Positions 15,234-24,357 of a stretch of DNA of 48,129 bases are shown here, piece by piece. Numbering within the stretch: position 1 is the first letter of the stretch; every line of letters starts with the position of its first letter. The position numbers and the translations under genes are program-made. The stretch comes from JAEUSG01 sp964590225 (GTDB taxonomy: Bacteria > Fibrobacterota > OXYB2-FULL-49-7 > JAEUSG01). The stretch is taken from positions 1 through 48,129 of the forward strand of contig CAZPWS010000023.1 in the NCBI GenBank assembly GCA_964590225.1, read 5' to 3'. The notes beneath the pieces are model-generated. The model was not told where the DNA came from. It saw only the letters and a program-made list of their open reading frames with translations, and did no database searches.

Positions 15234-18200
15234 ATGAAGTTTAAGGCCACTTTACTGTTTCTGGTATATACTATTATCGTGCTTACGGCTGGTTTGGCGG
15301 TTTCTCAGGAGTCGTTGCAAGCATCACTTCAGGAAGAGAGCGATTACTACAATAATCATGCTAACAAGGGTTTTGCAAAGAAGACCATAGAGAAGCAGAA
15401 AATTCCCTATTTCGATAAATTTGGAAGCCATGTTGTGAATGGTTACCTGATCTATGGCCTTCAGTCGAACCGCAACAATGTCTTCGACACAGACGACAAG
15501 GGATTTCAAGAGGCCACTGATAGTGCTTATAACGATATGTTTCAAACCTCGATTATGTCTGACAACTTCAACAATGTGGTATTGGCGCAGGATGCTCTTG
15601 GCGATATGAAGTCCCTGTTTATTGTTGGTTCACAAATTCAAACGAGACTAACTCCGCTTACAATGAACAAACTTAATTTCCAGGGTTTCAGGTGGGATAT
15701 CTGGACGGGTTCCTTGAAATTTACTTCCATGTTATCAAGAACAAGGCCCTTTGTTATGGCCCAAAACGATGTTTCTGGGCGTTCCTATATCGGCTACGAT
15801 AGAGCGGATATGCGCAACTGGCAGGGCGTGAAAACGGGCGACCTTCTTCCCGACGAAGAATACATAAGTCGGACATGGGCTTCGGGGGAAGGTGCCTTTG
15901 TAAATCGAAGGGATGGTTGGGTACTCCAATACGATAAGTGGGCAGATTTTTCAAACAAATCTGTTTATGGTGATTACGATATACTTTGGGGTTTTCATGG
16001 GAAAACAAATATTGCCAATGTTGCCGATGTCGGTGTTACCTATCTTAACCATCACCGAAGCGACATAAAGAAAGGCGAAAAAATATTTACCGGTGATCTT
16101 CCCGATGAATATGCCCCTGAGGAAATTCACTTTGAAGTTTACGATCTTACTCCCGAACGGACAACTGATTTAGGAGCGAAAGTTCATGCATTCGAGGTGA
16201 TCATAAATGGATTTCATTTTTCTGACAAGGCTAAGTTTTATACCGTAGCCGAAAATAGGCAGCTTGTGAGTTCAAGTATGGGGTACGAAGTGTCCGGACA
16301 TCGCCCCCTCGTTGTTGTATTTAACATTAAGGATATCGCTTCCAAAGATTCACGAATTGGGGATTTAAAACGGGTAAAACAGGTCGATTTCAATTTTGTT
16401 GTTTCTGGTAACTACCTTGTTTTTGTTTCCACAGATAAGCTTGTCTCCTATGGTTTTTCTGCCCAGCGCTCAACAGGTGGAAATGTTGATGTTGATGGTG
16501 CTTTTGTTAGAAAAGTTGAAGACATGACCTCTACGCAGTTAGAAGCTCTTACGGAAAATACGGGTTCAAAGCCCATTGGTGGGCCACATAGTGGCTCCGG
16601 TCTGTACTATACAAGCTATTCAAATTCATGGTTCGGTGACTATATCGCAAAATCGCCCAAGCTACTGTATGTTGATGGTTCGGTGGGCGACACAATGCGA
16701 GCCAAGTTTTACGACACTTCAAAGCGTAAATATAGCTACTCTTATTCTATCAATAATGCGAGCGTAACTTATGGTGTTGATTTTAAGGGTAAGTTGCTTG
16801 GAGTTAAATTCGATGGTGAGCTTGCGGTTAATAAAAAGGATTATAAGTACCCCGGAGGAAACGACATAGAGTCTTCTTACCGTGTAGCTTCGTATCTAAG
16901 GTTTTCTAAGGACATAGTACCAAATATCCTTGCTCTTCAGGGTATGCTGTATAATGTGGCGCCGGAATATGATCCGGGGATGGATATTCCTGAGGTAAGC
17001 CGCCATTTTTCTTATTCAAGGCTTTACACCAAGTATATTACGAGCGGTGATGAAGATTTTGGTATTCCAGATTATCTTTTCTATCCGCAGCACTTTAACA
17101 ATAATTTCAGAATGCTTGATGACAATGATGACGAGGATCTTTATGTCGAAAGTGACCGTATTGTTTATCCAAGCGATCTCGGTACCGGTAATGCTGTGAG
17201 CCGTTGGGCGGCAGATGGTACATTTGCAAGTTATAAGGCTTCGGAGCGTGAGAATTCAACACTCAATCGCAAAGCCAATTACACGAGAATGCCAAATGGT
17301 ATTTACACATTTTATGGCGATGACGATGGCGTATATGTTGACAGGCACGATAGGAATAGGAATGGTGTGCCGGATTATAAGGAAGACTTTCTCCTTTATT
17401 CATCCGATCCTCCAATATTTACTCTTGATAACGATGTTGATAACAATGGAGTATGGGATATCGAAGATGATGATTTATATCCCGACCTTCCAAACGGTAT
17501 AAAAGTTTCCTATGTTCTTACAGGCAATGGCTTTAAAAGTCAGGGTGTAAGAGGTGGGAACCTAAAACTTGTTTATTCTCCAGTAAAGAATTTGGATGTG
17601 TCGGCCAGCGTCTTGTACGAGAAGGCACTCGATCTTGATATTAATAAGTCAAACGATGAATACGATGATGGTGCTTTGTTAGGTAATGGGACGATTAATT
17701 ATGAGCCATCTATTAATCAGTCAAACAGCAGAGAAGAAAGTTTTGCTGATTCTAGAAATCTTGGTATAAAAACTTCTGTCATGCTTAATGTTATTAAGCG
17801 GAGTATTGGTCTTGAATATTTCGTTGGTGCCGAAGTGCAATATCTACGCGATAACATTAGAAATGATGTAATGCGCCTACAGGAGATAGAGGAAATCGAG
17901 TATCTTTATAAGGATTATTACTATCAAACAGATGAATTGCGTTTTAGGAATGCTGCCCTTTCAAATCTTATTGCTGGTATAACCTACAATAATGTTCCAA
18001 ATCTTACATGGTCGTCGCGCTTGGCTGTTGGTGGGATTAAAAGATTTTCGCTTGATGGTAAGTTTTATACTGTCCGAACTCTTCGTAGCTCTCTTGAGGA
18101 TACCACCTATTACCATTTTAACTGGGAACCATATGAGTCTTCCGTGTCGGGTAAACTGTATTTTGTTAATAAGTTTGATTACACATTTAAGTTCAAGCTT

Positions 18201-18707
18201 GAAGGCAATGGTATGAAGGGGCGGCTCTTCTCAATAATCAATAGGTTGTCGATAAATCCGCAGTATAAGTTTGCATGGTCGTACATGACGGGGGACGCAG
18301 TAACCGATCCGCGTGGGTCGGAACTCCCTGCATATACGGAGGACAATATCAGGGATAAAAGATTGGAGTGGTCGAGGTATAGAGCAGAGAACGAAAATCT
18401 TATTTCCAGCGTTCCCATATTAAGGGCTTCTTTTATTATTGCGGAAAGAACACAGCTTGAGTATGGTGTACAGTGGAAGAGAGATTACGATTATCTCGTA
18501 AAGGAAGAAAGCAATCGTCGGACGGTTCAGACAATTCAGATTAGCGCACGCGATAAATACAATGGTTATAATGTTGCGCTCATGCTTGGCATGAATTTCA
18601 TAAATAAGGATTACGATGTCCTTGACTACAATAGTCTTTACCAAACAGGACATCTTTACGATAGTAAAAGCACCAGATTCTTTATAAATGTTTACGCGGG
18701 GAATTAA
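15234..18707 (+). CDS. Large exported protein, probable outer-membrane component, first gene of the central operon
   Basis: The start is set at the ATG at 15234 because it directly follows a GGAGGA ribosome-binding site and opens a signal peptide (KFKATLLFLVYTIIVLTAG); an in-frame TTG 27 nt upstream is less likely. The 1157-residue product is rich in aromatic, charged and Gly/Asn beta-strand patterns, especially in the last third, suggesting an outer-membrane barrel or large surface beta structure. Around residues 695-765 there are dense acidic loops such as DRHDRNRNGVPD and DNDVDNNGVWD that resemble calcium-binding DxDxNG loops of thrombospondin type 3 or dockerin type. I do not recognise the family. 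It heads a run of cotranscribed envelope genes. Confidence 0.65.
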   Translation: MKFKATLLFLVYTIIVLTAGLAVSQESLQASLQEESDYYNNHANKGFAKKTIEKQKIPYFDKFGSHVVNGYLIYGLQSNRNNVFDTDDKGFQEATDSAYNDMFQTSIMSDNFNNVVLAQDALGDMKSLFIVGSQIQTRLTPLTMNKLNFQGFRWDIWTGSLKFTSMLSRTRPFVMAQNDVSGRSYIGYDRADMRNWQGVKTGDLLPDEEYISRTWASGEGAFVNRRDGWVLQYDKWADFSNKSVYGDYDILWGFHGKTNIANVADVGVTYLNHHRSDIKKGEKIFTGDLPDEYAPEEIHFEVYDLTPERTTDLGAKVHAFEVIINGFHFSDKAKFYTVAENRQLVSSSMGYEVSGHRPLVVVFNIKDIASKDSRIGDLKRVKQVDFNFVVSGNYLVFVSTDKLVSYGFSAQRSTGGNVDVDGAFVRKVEDMTSTQLEALTENTGSKPIGGPHSGSGLYYTSYSNSWFGDYIAKSPKLLYVDGSVGDTMRAKFYDTSKRKYSYSYSINNASVTYGVDFKGKLLGVKFDGELAVNKKDYKYPGGNDIESSYRVASYLRFSKDIVPNILALQGMLYNVAPEYDPGMDIPEVSRHFSYSRLYTKYITSGDEDFGIPDYLFYPQHFNNNFRMLDDNDDEDLYVESDRIVYPSDLGTGNAVSRWAADGTFASYKASERENSTLNRKANYTRMPNGIYTFYGDDDGVYVDRHDRNRNGVPDYKEDFLLYSSDPPIFTLDNDVDNNGVWDIEDDDLYPDLPNGIKVSYVLTGNGFKSQGVRGGNLKLVYSPVKNLDVSASVLYEKALDLDINKSNDEYDDGALLGNGTINYEPSINQSNSREESFADSRNLGIKTSVMLNVIKRSIGLEYFVGAEVQYLRDNIRNDVMRLQEIEEIEYLYKDYYYQTDELRFRNAALSNLIAGITYNNVPNLTWSSRLAVGGIKRFSLDGKFYTVRTLRSSLEDTTYYHFNWEPYESSVSGKLYFVNKFDYTFKFKLEGNGMKGRLFSIINRLSINPQYKFAWSYMTGDAVTDPRGSELPAYTEDNIRDKRLEWSRYRAENENLISSVPILRASFIIAERTQLEYGVQWKRDYDYLVKEESNRRTVQTIQISARDKYNGYNVALMLGMNFINKDYDVLDYNSLYQTGHLYDSKSTRFFINVYAGN

Positions 18708-18713
18708 AATATT

Positions 18714-19238
18714 ATGAAAAAAATAATGCGTATATCAGTTGTTGTTCTTTTTTTATTTGTAGGTTATAGCTTTTCTGCCGAAATGGATCTTGGCCTTAAG
18801 TCTGCCGCGCTTCCAGGTTTAGGACAGCTTTCTGCTGGACAGGGCAATTTGCAGAACACCAACACGCTAAAGGGTATAGGTTTTATGACGGGTTTTGTGT
18901 TTGGCCTGCACGGTATTTTTTCACAAGCGGGAGCGATGGATAGTTATGCTCAGCAGACTGCCAGTTTAAAGAGTTTATCTGAGTCTGCTACTTCGTATAG
19001 CGAGCGAGATATCTACAACAAAAAACATAAGGTAGCTTTTGACAACTATGAGAGTGCCAGGCTAAAACTTATACTATTCTCCAGTTTTACAGCGATTGTT
19101 TATGGATTCAATATTGCTGATGCGATGCTGTTTACCAAAAAGGAACAGGAAGGTTTATCAAGGTTTATGAACGGCGTTTCTATTGAAGTTTCAACAGTTT
19201 CGGATGTGCCAACACTGGGTGTTAATTGCAGTTTCTAA
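18714..19238 (+). CDS. Small membrane protein, DUF5683-like
   Basis: The 174-residue protein has a signal-like N-terminus (to about residue 22, YSFSA) and then SAALPGLGQLSAGQGNL with LKGIGFMTGF, the PGxGQ...KG pattern seen in DUF5683-type small membrane proteins. A second hydrophobic stretch (FSSFTAIVYGFNIADAMLF) lies near residues 122-140. Function of the family is unknown; it recurs near large envelope operons. It starts 6 nt after the upstream stop. The next gene may begin within its last codons if a TTG at 19226 is used. Confidence 0.6.
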   Translation: MKKIMRISVVVLFLFVGYSFSAEMDLGLKSAALPGLGQLSAGQGNLQNTNTLKGIGFMTGFVFGLHGIFSQAGAMDSYAQQTASLKSLSESATSYSERDIYNKKHKVAFDNYESARLKLILFSSFTAIVYGFNIADAMLFTKKEQEGLSRFMNGVSIEVSTVSDVPTLGVNCSF

Positions 19239-19264
19239 CAATAAGATTTAGGCTACATAAGATT

Positions 19265-21898
19265 ATGCAAGGATGTTTTAAAACACTTTTAGTGCCGCTG
19301 TTTTTGGTGTTTTGCTTTTTGTTCTGTTTTGTTAGTTGTGAAAAGGCCGTTGAGATACAACAGTATTCATCGCCTTTTGATTATGTCGGATTAACCGTTA
19401 GCGATACCATTATTGACACTCTTAATTCTGGTGGATTAACAACATACAGGCAAAATGGCTACAGAATTATTGTTAACGATCTTTCAAGTATGTCAATAAC
19501 GGAGTCAGAACCCGTAATCTATAATATCTATAGAATATACGAAAACAGCACGGATAAGTCTCTTTTAGTAAATCCTGTGGCGCGTTTATTCCGCGGCGGT
19601 AGGGGTTTCGCGTCGATAAATAGTAGCCGCATAGTTTATCGAGAACAGTCGGGCAAGCTCGATACTCTTTACTACAAAGGAGATCTTGATACCACCATTG
19701 TAACAGGGGCGCAAAACAAAAACGGTTTTTACTTTGCTGTTGCTGCGGTTTCACAGCTTTCGCTTGTAGATTCTATAAACCATATTTATGCGGGAGGGTA
19801 TCTACATCCGGTTTATGTAAGTCCCATTCTCCATGGCGGATCATTGCGGCAATTTATATCGCTTTATTCGCTTGATGGCGATTCCCTAACTACAATGGAA
19901 AGAAAAGTCGAGCTTCGGGCGAGACTCAATGTTTCCGGTCTCGATACACTTTACCTGTTAAAAGTTTCTCTTTATAACGATCGCATTCAGTTTGCCAATT
20001 TTTGGCGCATGTATCAGCAATTGATAACAAATCCTCGCATTTCAGAATTATACCGCATCGATAATAGATATCTCCTTCGCCTTTCTGACTCCTCTATACT
20101 TAACAATGGCCGGGTAGAGGTTGGCAAATTTGGGGGCGTTAAAAAAGTTGCCGTAGGTGGTGGTCAGCTTTTTAGTTATTTTAATGTAAAGTATGATTCC
20201 ATTCCGGCAGATTCGGCATACGGCGAGAATGGATGGATCAGCGGTGTGGCGCACGATACCCTTCCGGCAGGGCAGGGAACCAAGACTGTATATCTGTACA
20301 ATCCGTTGTGGCTAGAGCCTTTTTACAGTGAAATAGGTATTCGTCCGTATAGATGGGAAATAACACTTGATCAATCACTTGGTAGTGGTGTCAAAAATAC
20401 TGATGTGGGTTATATCGTTACCACTGATGACATCCCTTTCAATATTAGTACATTTGGCGATACAACTTTTGAGAGCGATGTTGATGTTTGGATACTTACA
20501 AGAAACCTTTCGGATAGGGTCTTTAGTTTGGCAGATAAAGATAATGGTGTTTTTGGGTTTAGCAACACTACCCTTATGCCAAATGATCTGCAGGGTGTTA
20601 ATTCTATCGGGTATGGGTGGCCAGACGCGCTAAAAGAAACAGTTCCTCAGAGATATAAACTTCTTAGAGGCATAGGCAGCAGAGGGGTAGTGTTGAGGAC
20701 TGATTATGAAACAGGGTATAGGGTTTCGCCATTTTGGTATTATGGTGTCAAAATGAATGGAGGAGTTATCGGTGCCTCTTCGGCTGTCTATCAGGCTTCA
20801 ACAAATGGTGCTACGATGAATAATGGGGAAGTTACCCTACTAAACATTCAAATTGGTTTGGAACAAAATTTTAGAGTGCAACCGGGATCATTTTTGGGTT
20901 ATACTACCCGATATCTTGACAACCTTTTCGTTCAGGATTCTGCTGTGGTAAGGGGTAGTGGTAGTAGCTGGCTGCAAAAAGTGCCTTATGTTGGGTGGTT
21001 TACCGCAGAGCCGATTGCTTCTCTTTCGCCGAGTGGCCGTTTTGATCCTCATACAATTGTTTCGCAATATTCAGCGACTCATAACACCGATTCATCTTCA
21101 TTTGCTATTGCCGAAAATGTGTCCGATGGTCTTCAGTTGCAGACAGGCGGGAGACACTATATGGCAAGATATGCCCAGTATTTTTGTCATCCAGAGCAGT
21201 TAGATGATGCAAAGGCGGAATCTAATAAGCCATTTAGTAGTAGGGCACAGGCCGTTTTATATACCGTCCCTTTGAGGAGTCTGCCATACAACAGCAATAA
21301 TAGCGGCTATAAGGAGTTTGCGCTCTGCGTTTATGGTCGTGGAAAACACTTTAAGGAGCCACGCGTTTTAATATCTTCGTTTCAGGGGAATAAAGGGTTT
21401 TTCTGGGATAAAATTCCACCTAAAATTATTTGGCCTGAATCATATAATCCCCAAATTAAGCCATATGCTCCTGTATTTGTAATGAGTGGACAGTCCGGTA
21501 AAATTATCTCGTCTCGGCTTGAAGAAAATGCCATACCATTTGTGTTTGATGTATCGCTTTTAAAAGTTCAAGATGCCGTTAGCCCAATTGTTTCGGTTAA
21601 GCTGAAGTTTAACTTTGCATCGGATCTTATTTCAGTCGATCCTGTTTCCGGTTTTCGTTCTTACCGCTCTCCAGATGTTGTGGTTGACATTAACCGCTCT
21701 TATCTTGGAGGTAGGGCTAATTTAATTAATGAGGCGCTTTTTGAAAATATCGATGCGCGGGCATGGAAAGCCGGAATCTGGGATATGTGGTTCGAAACCG
21801 AGGATGAACTTGGTAATAGAGGTATTGCATCGCTAATAGGTAAGCATAGTAATGATGGTATTAGTGGTAGTGTTAGAACCATAAAGGTTAATCAATGA
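19265..21898 (+). CDS. Exported lipoprotein-like surface protein, paralogue A of three
   Basis: The ATG at 19265 is preferred over a TTG at 19226 because it places the signal peptide at the N-terminus, ending in a lipobox-like FVSC. The 877-residue protein begins with a fibronectin type III-like strand (VIYNIYRIYE) and then shares ordered blocks with the next two genes: a TFGDTTF...DVWILTR block (about 390), ETVPQRYK with GYRVSPF (about 480), KEFALCVYGRGKHF with WDKIPPKIIW (about 680-720), a DPVSGFRSY block, and GIWDMWFETEDELGNRG near the end (about 840-855). No enzyme motif is visible. The family is unknown to me; an envelope-anchored structural or adhesive role is inferred. Confidence 0.6.
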   Translation: MQGCFKTLLVPLFLVFCFLFCFVSCEKAVEIQQYSSPFDYVGLTVSDTIIDTLNSGGLTTYRQNGYRIIVNDLSSMSITESEPVIYNIYRIYENSTDKSLLVNPVARLFRGGRGFASINSSRIVYREQSGKLDTLYYKGDLDTTIVTGAQNKNGFYFAVAAVSQLSLVDSINHIYAGGYLHPVYVSPILHGGSLRQFISLYSLDGDSLTTMERKVELRARLNVSGLDTLYLLKVSLYNDRIQFANFWRMYQQLITNPRISELYRIDNRYLLRLSDSSILNNGRVEVGKFGGVKKVAVGGGQLFSYFNVKYDSIPADSAYGENGWISGVAHDTLPAGQGTKTVYLYNPLWLEPFYSEIGIRPYRWEITLDQSLGSGVKNTDVGYIVTTDDIPFNISTFGDTTFESDVDVWILTRNLSDRVFSLADKDNGVFGFSNTTLMPNDLQGVNSIGYGWPDALKETVPQRYKLLRGIGSRGVVLRTDYETGYRVSPFWYYGVKMNGGVIGASSAVYQASTNGATMNNGEVTLLNIQIGLEQNFRVQPGSFLGYTTRYLDNLFVQDSAVVRGSGSSWLQKVPYVGWFTAEPIASLSPSGRFDPHTIVSQYSATHNTDSSSFAIAENVSDGLQLQTGGRHYMARYAQYFCHPEQLDDAKAESNKPFSSRAQAVLYTVPLRSLPYNSNNSGYKEFALCVYGRGKHFKEPRVLISSFQGNKGFFWDKIPPKIIWPESYNPQIKPYAPVFVMSGQSGKIISSRLEENAIPFVFDVSLLKVQDAVSPIVSVKLKFNFASDLISVDPVSGFRSYRSPDVVVDINRSYLGGRANLINEALFENIDARAWKAGIWDMWFETEDELGNRGIASLIGKHSNDGISGSVRTIKVNQ

Positions 21899-24357
21899 GC
21901 AGTACCCATAGAATTTTTTTACTGATTTTAAGTTTATGTTTTGCGCATTTGGTGTTATGCAGTAAAGCGAAATTGATCGATTCGGAAAACTTTAAAAATC
22001 CCCCACTTGTAGAGGTTAGTAAAATAGCACAAGGTGTTTATTATTTATCGATGCAGCCAGATACTCTTTCGGGTGAATGGGACAGGTCGATCTCTTCGGG
22101 AACAATTATATACAATATTTATAGAATAAATAGTTCTGGTCAATCTGTAGTAGCGAGGCGGTTTGCAAAGAACAGCTCCTTACAGGTTGGGCGCTTATAC
22201 ACCTATAAAGATCAGTTTGGTGTTATAGATACACTGGTTTATAGCGATAGCGTCTTTTTTTTGGATACTGTCGGGACACGAAATAATTCGTGGGTAAAAT
22301 ATGGAGTTTCTGTTCAGCATAGTGTTGTGTCTGGTGGCGGTGTCGATTTTGCCGGCGGCATCGAAGGTATGGTGGTTATAGTCGATGCTTCCGCTTCTCG
22401 CCCCGTTTTCCAGCTTACAATTAACGATCAGGCAAGAAGTACAGTAACCCCTTTTGTCTCATTTTCTGGTTATTTCGATACTGCTGGTGTCGATACTCTC
22501 CGTGTTTTTCGTTTCTCCTCCATACTCGGAGTGGATAGCATCGAAAGCTGGGTCCCACGCATATCGAACGCCTCCATTAATACACCGATTCTCCTCAGGG
22601 GGACTGTTATAGATAATACAGGCAACGCTGTTCCTGTGTTAAAAAGTGCAGATTCCTCTATAATGCTAATGCGTTATGATATTGTAACGGCATCTTGGCC
22701 AGATACAATTCCTTATGGTAAGGTTGGTCGTATTGATGTTATCAGTAAAGAATCGTGGAAGAATTACTTTGATGAATTTATTATAGATGCCGAGGGTGTC
22801 GCCTTCTTTAGCAAAAAAGATACCCTGCTTAGTGGACCTGGCAGAAAAATAGTTCTGCTTGTTCCTTATTCTGCTTCAGTTGGAGCAGAGTTATGGACAC
22901 CGATGTTTGACGACATAGGGATTCAGGACTTCATAGGCGATCTCATGCTTGATACTGATTTAATGGGGGTTGATGTTCTAACAAATATTTATGAAAAAAA
23001 AGCTTATGTACTATCAGATAACATTAGTTTTAAGTTTGATGCTTATGGTGATTCGTCGTTTGTCGGGGAGGATTTGCATGTCTGGCTTGCTACAAGAAGC
23101 ATATCTTCGGCTTTTTTTGAGAGCGACACAGTATTCGATAACTATTTTGTTGACAGTGTCCGGCTTTCCAGTTCAAGTGTAAAGATCGGGGATGCCCTAC
23201 TTGAGACCGTTCCTGTAACACATAGGATTGGCAGTAGTACCATTGTTCGTGGTGTAATAAATGTAAATGATACTATTGGATATCGTGTTTCGCCATTTTT
23301 GGGTACAGCTAATAGTGGCGACGCAATTAGTTTGCCTAAGCTTGTGTATGTAAAGGATGCAAAGCGATTGGCTAACTACATGAAGGCTGGCTCCTTTTTT
23401 GGCTACGGAGTGGATGAGCTAAATAAGTTTGTTGGGGGTGGCTATAGAAAAGAGGATAGATCAAAAACCTTTGTTTATGGGTTGACATCCAAAGACATTA
23501 GCATTTTTAGAAGTGCTGGCTGGCATGATGTCTCTTACGGACGGAGTCTCTTTGGAGCAGTTTCGCAAGGCATGAGAACAAATTTTCCCTTGATGATGGC
23601 CTCATTCTTTAAAGGCGAGTTCTATTCTCATCATATGAGAAAAATCCCATTTTATCTTCACAAGAAAGTTTTTCCTGGCGCACAGGTAAATATGTCTGGT
23701 AAGGAATTTGTGCTTTTAGCTTTCACAAAAGGAAAATATTTTGGTGAACCGAGAGTTTTAATAAGCAGATTTAGCTCGCCCTACCTGTATTATTGGGATA
23801 AACTACCGCCGCACATTTCATGGAGTAAAAATTACGATCCTCTTGTAAATGAAGTTTACGCCCCAATGTATCACATTGAAGCCGGTACTGAAAGAATCAC
23901 AAATTTACTTGCAACAAACAATATTTTTGATGTTTATCTTGATGTTGACGACCCAAACGATGGCATAAAGGCTGGTATTCGTGAGCTCGGTATCGGCAGA
24001 ATTTCTTCGGTTAAATTGTGCTTTCACTACAAGACATCAAATTTCATGGAAGATCCTGTTACTGGTATAAGAAAATTTAGTGACGGGGCAGACCCCTTCG
24101 TTTTTGAGCTTTCTAAGGATCAGATTGACAAGCAGGCATATACATACCACGCTATAAATAATTCATCGGCAAGCTATTCAATGACAAGGGCAGTTTTTAA
24201 AGGTATCGATGCCCGCGGATGGCGTAAGGGGCTGTGGGACATGTGGGTCGAGACAGAGGACCATATTGGCAACAAGGGACTTGCCCCTTTTGGGGGTTCT
24301 GGTTCGGTTAATGTCGGGGTGGGAAGATTCAACATAAGAACTATAGAGATTAAGTGA
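21895..24357 (+). CDS. Exported surface protein, paralogue B of three
   Basis: The 820-residue protein overlaps the previous gene by 4 nt (ATGA). It has a signal-like N-terminus ending HLVLC, a poorer lipobox than its neighbours, so lipidation is less certain. It repeats the family blocks in the same order: IIYNIYRI, FDAYGDSSF with HVWLATR (about 380-400), ETVPVTHR with GYRVSPF (about 440-465), KEFVLLAFTKGKYF with WDKLPPHISW (about 603-643), DPVTGIRKF, and GLWDMWVETEDHIGNKG (about 780-795). Tight coupling with A and C suggests the three are made in similar amounts and may form one assembly. Confidence 0.6.
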   Translation: MSSTHRIFLLILSLCFAHLVLCSKAKLIDSENFKNPPLVEVSKIAQGVYYLSMQPDTLSGEWDRSISSGTIIYNIYRINSSGQSVVARRFAKNSSLQVGRLYTYKDQFGVIDTLVYSDSVFFLDTVGTRNNSWVKYGVSVQHSVVSGGGVDFAGGIEGMVVIVDASASRPVFQLTINDQARSTVTPFVSFSGYFDTAGVDTLRVFRFSSILGVDSIESWVPRISNASINTPILLRGTVIDNTGNAVPVLKSADSSIMLMRYDIVTASWPDTIPYGKVGRIDVISKESWKNYFDEFIIDAEGVAFFSKKDTLLSGPGRKIVLLVPYSASVGAELWTPMFDDIGIQDFIGDLMLDTDLMGVDVLTNIYEKKAYVLSDNISFKFDAYGDSSFVGEDLHVWLATRSISSAFFESDTVFDNYFVDSVRLSSSSVKIGDALLETVPVTHRIGSSTIVRGVINVNDTIGYRVSPFLGTANSGDAISLPKLVYVKDAKRLANYMKAGSFFGYGVDELNKFVGGGYRKEDRSKTFVYGLTSKDISIFRSAGWHDVSYGRSLFGAVSQGMRTNFPLMMASFFKGEFYSHHMRKIPFYLHKKVFPGAQVNMSGKEFVLLAFTKGKYFGEPRVLISRFSSPYLYYWDKLPPHISWSKNYDPLVNEVYAPMYHIEAGTERITNLLATNNIFDVYLDVDDPNDGIKAGIRELGIGRISSVKLCFHYKTSNFMEDPVTGIRKFSDGADPFVFELSKDQIDKQAYTYHAINNSSASYSMTRAVFKGIDARGWRKGLWDMWVETEDHIGNKGLAPFGGSGSVNVGVGRFNIRTIEIK

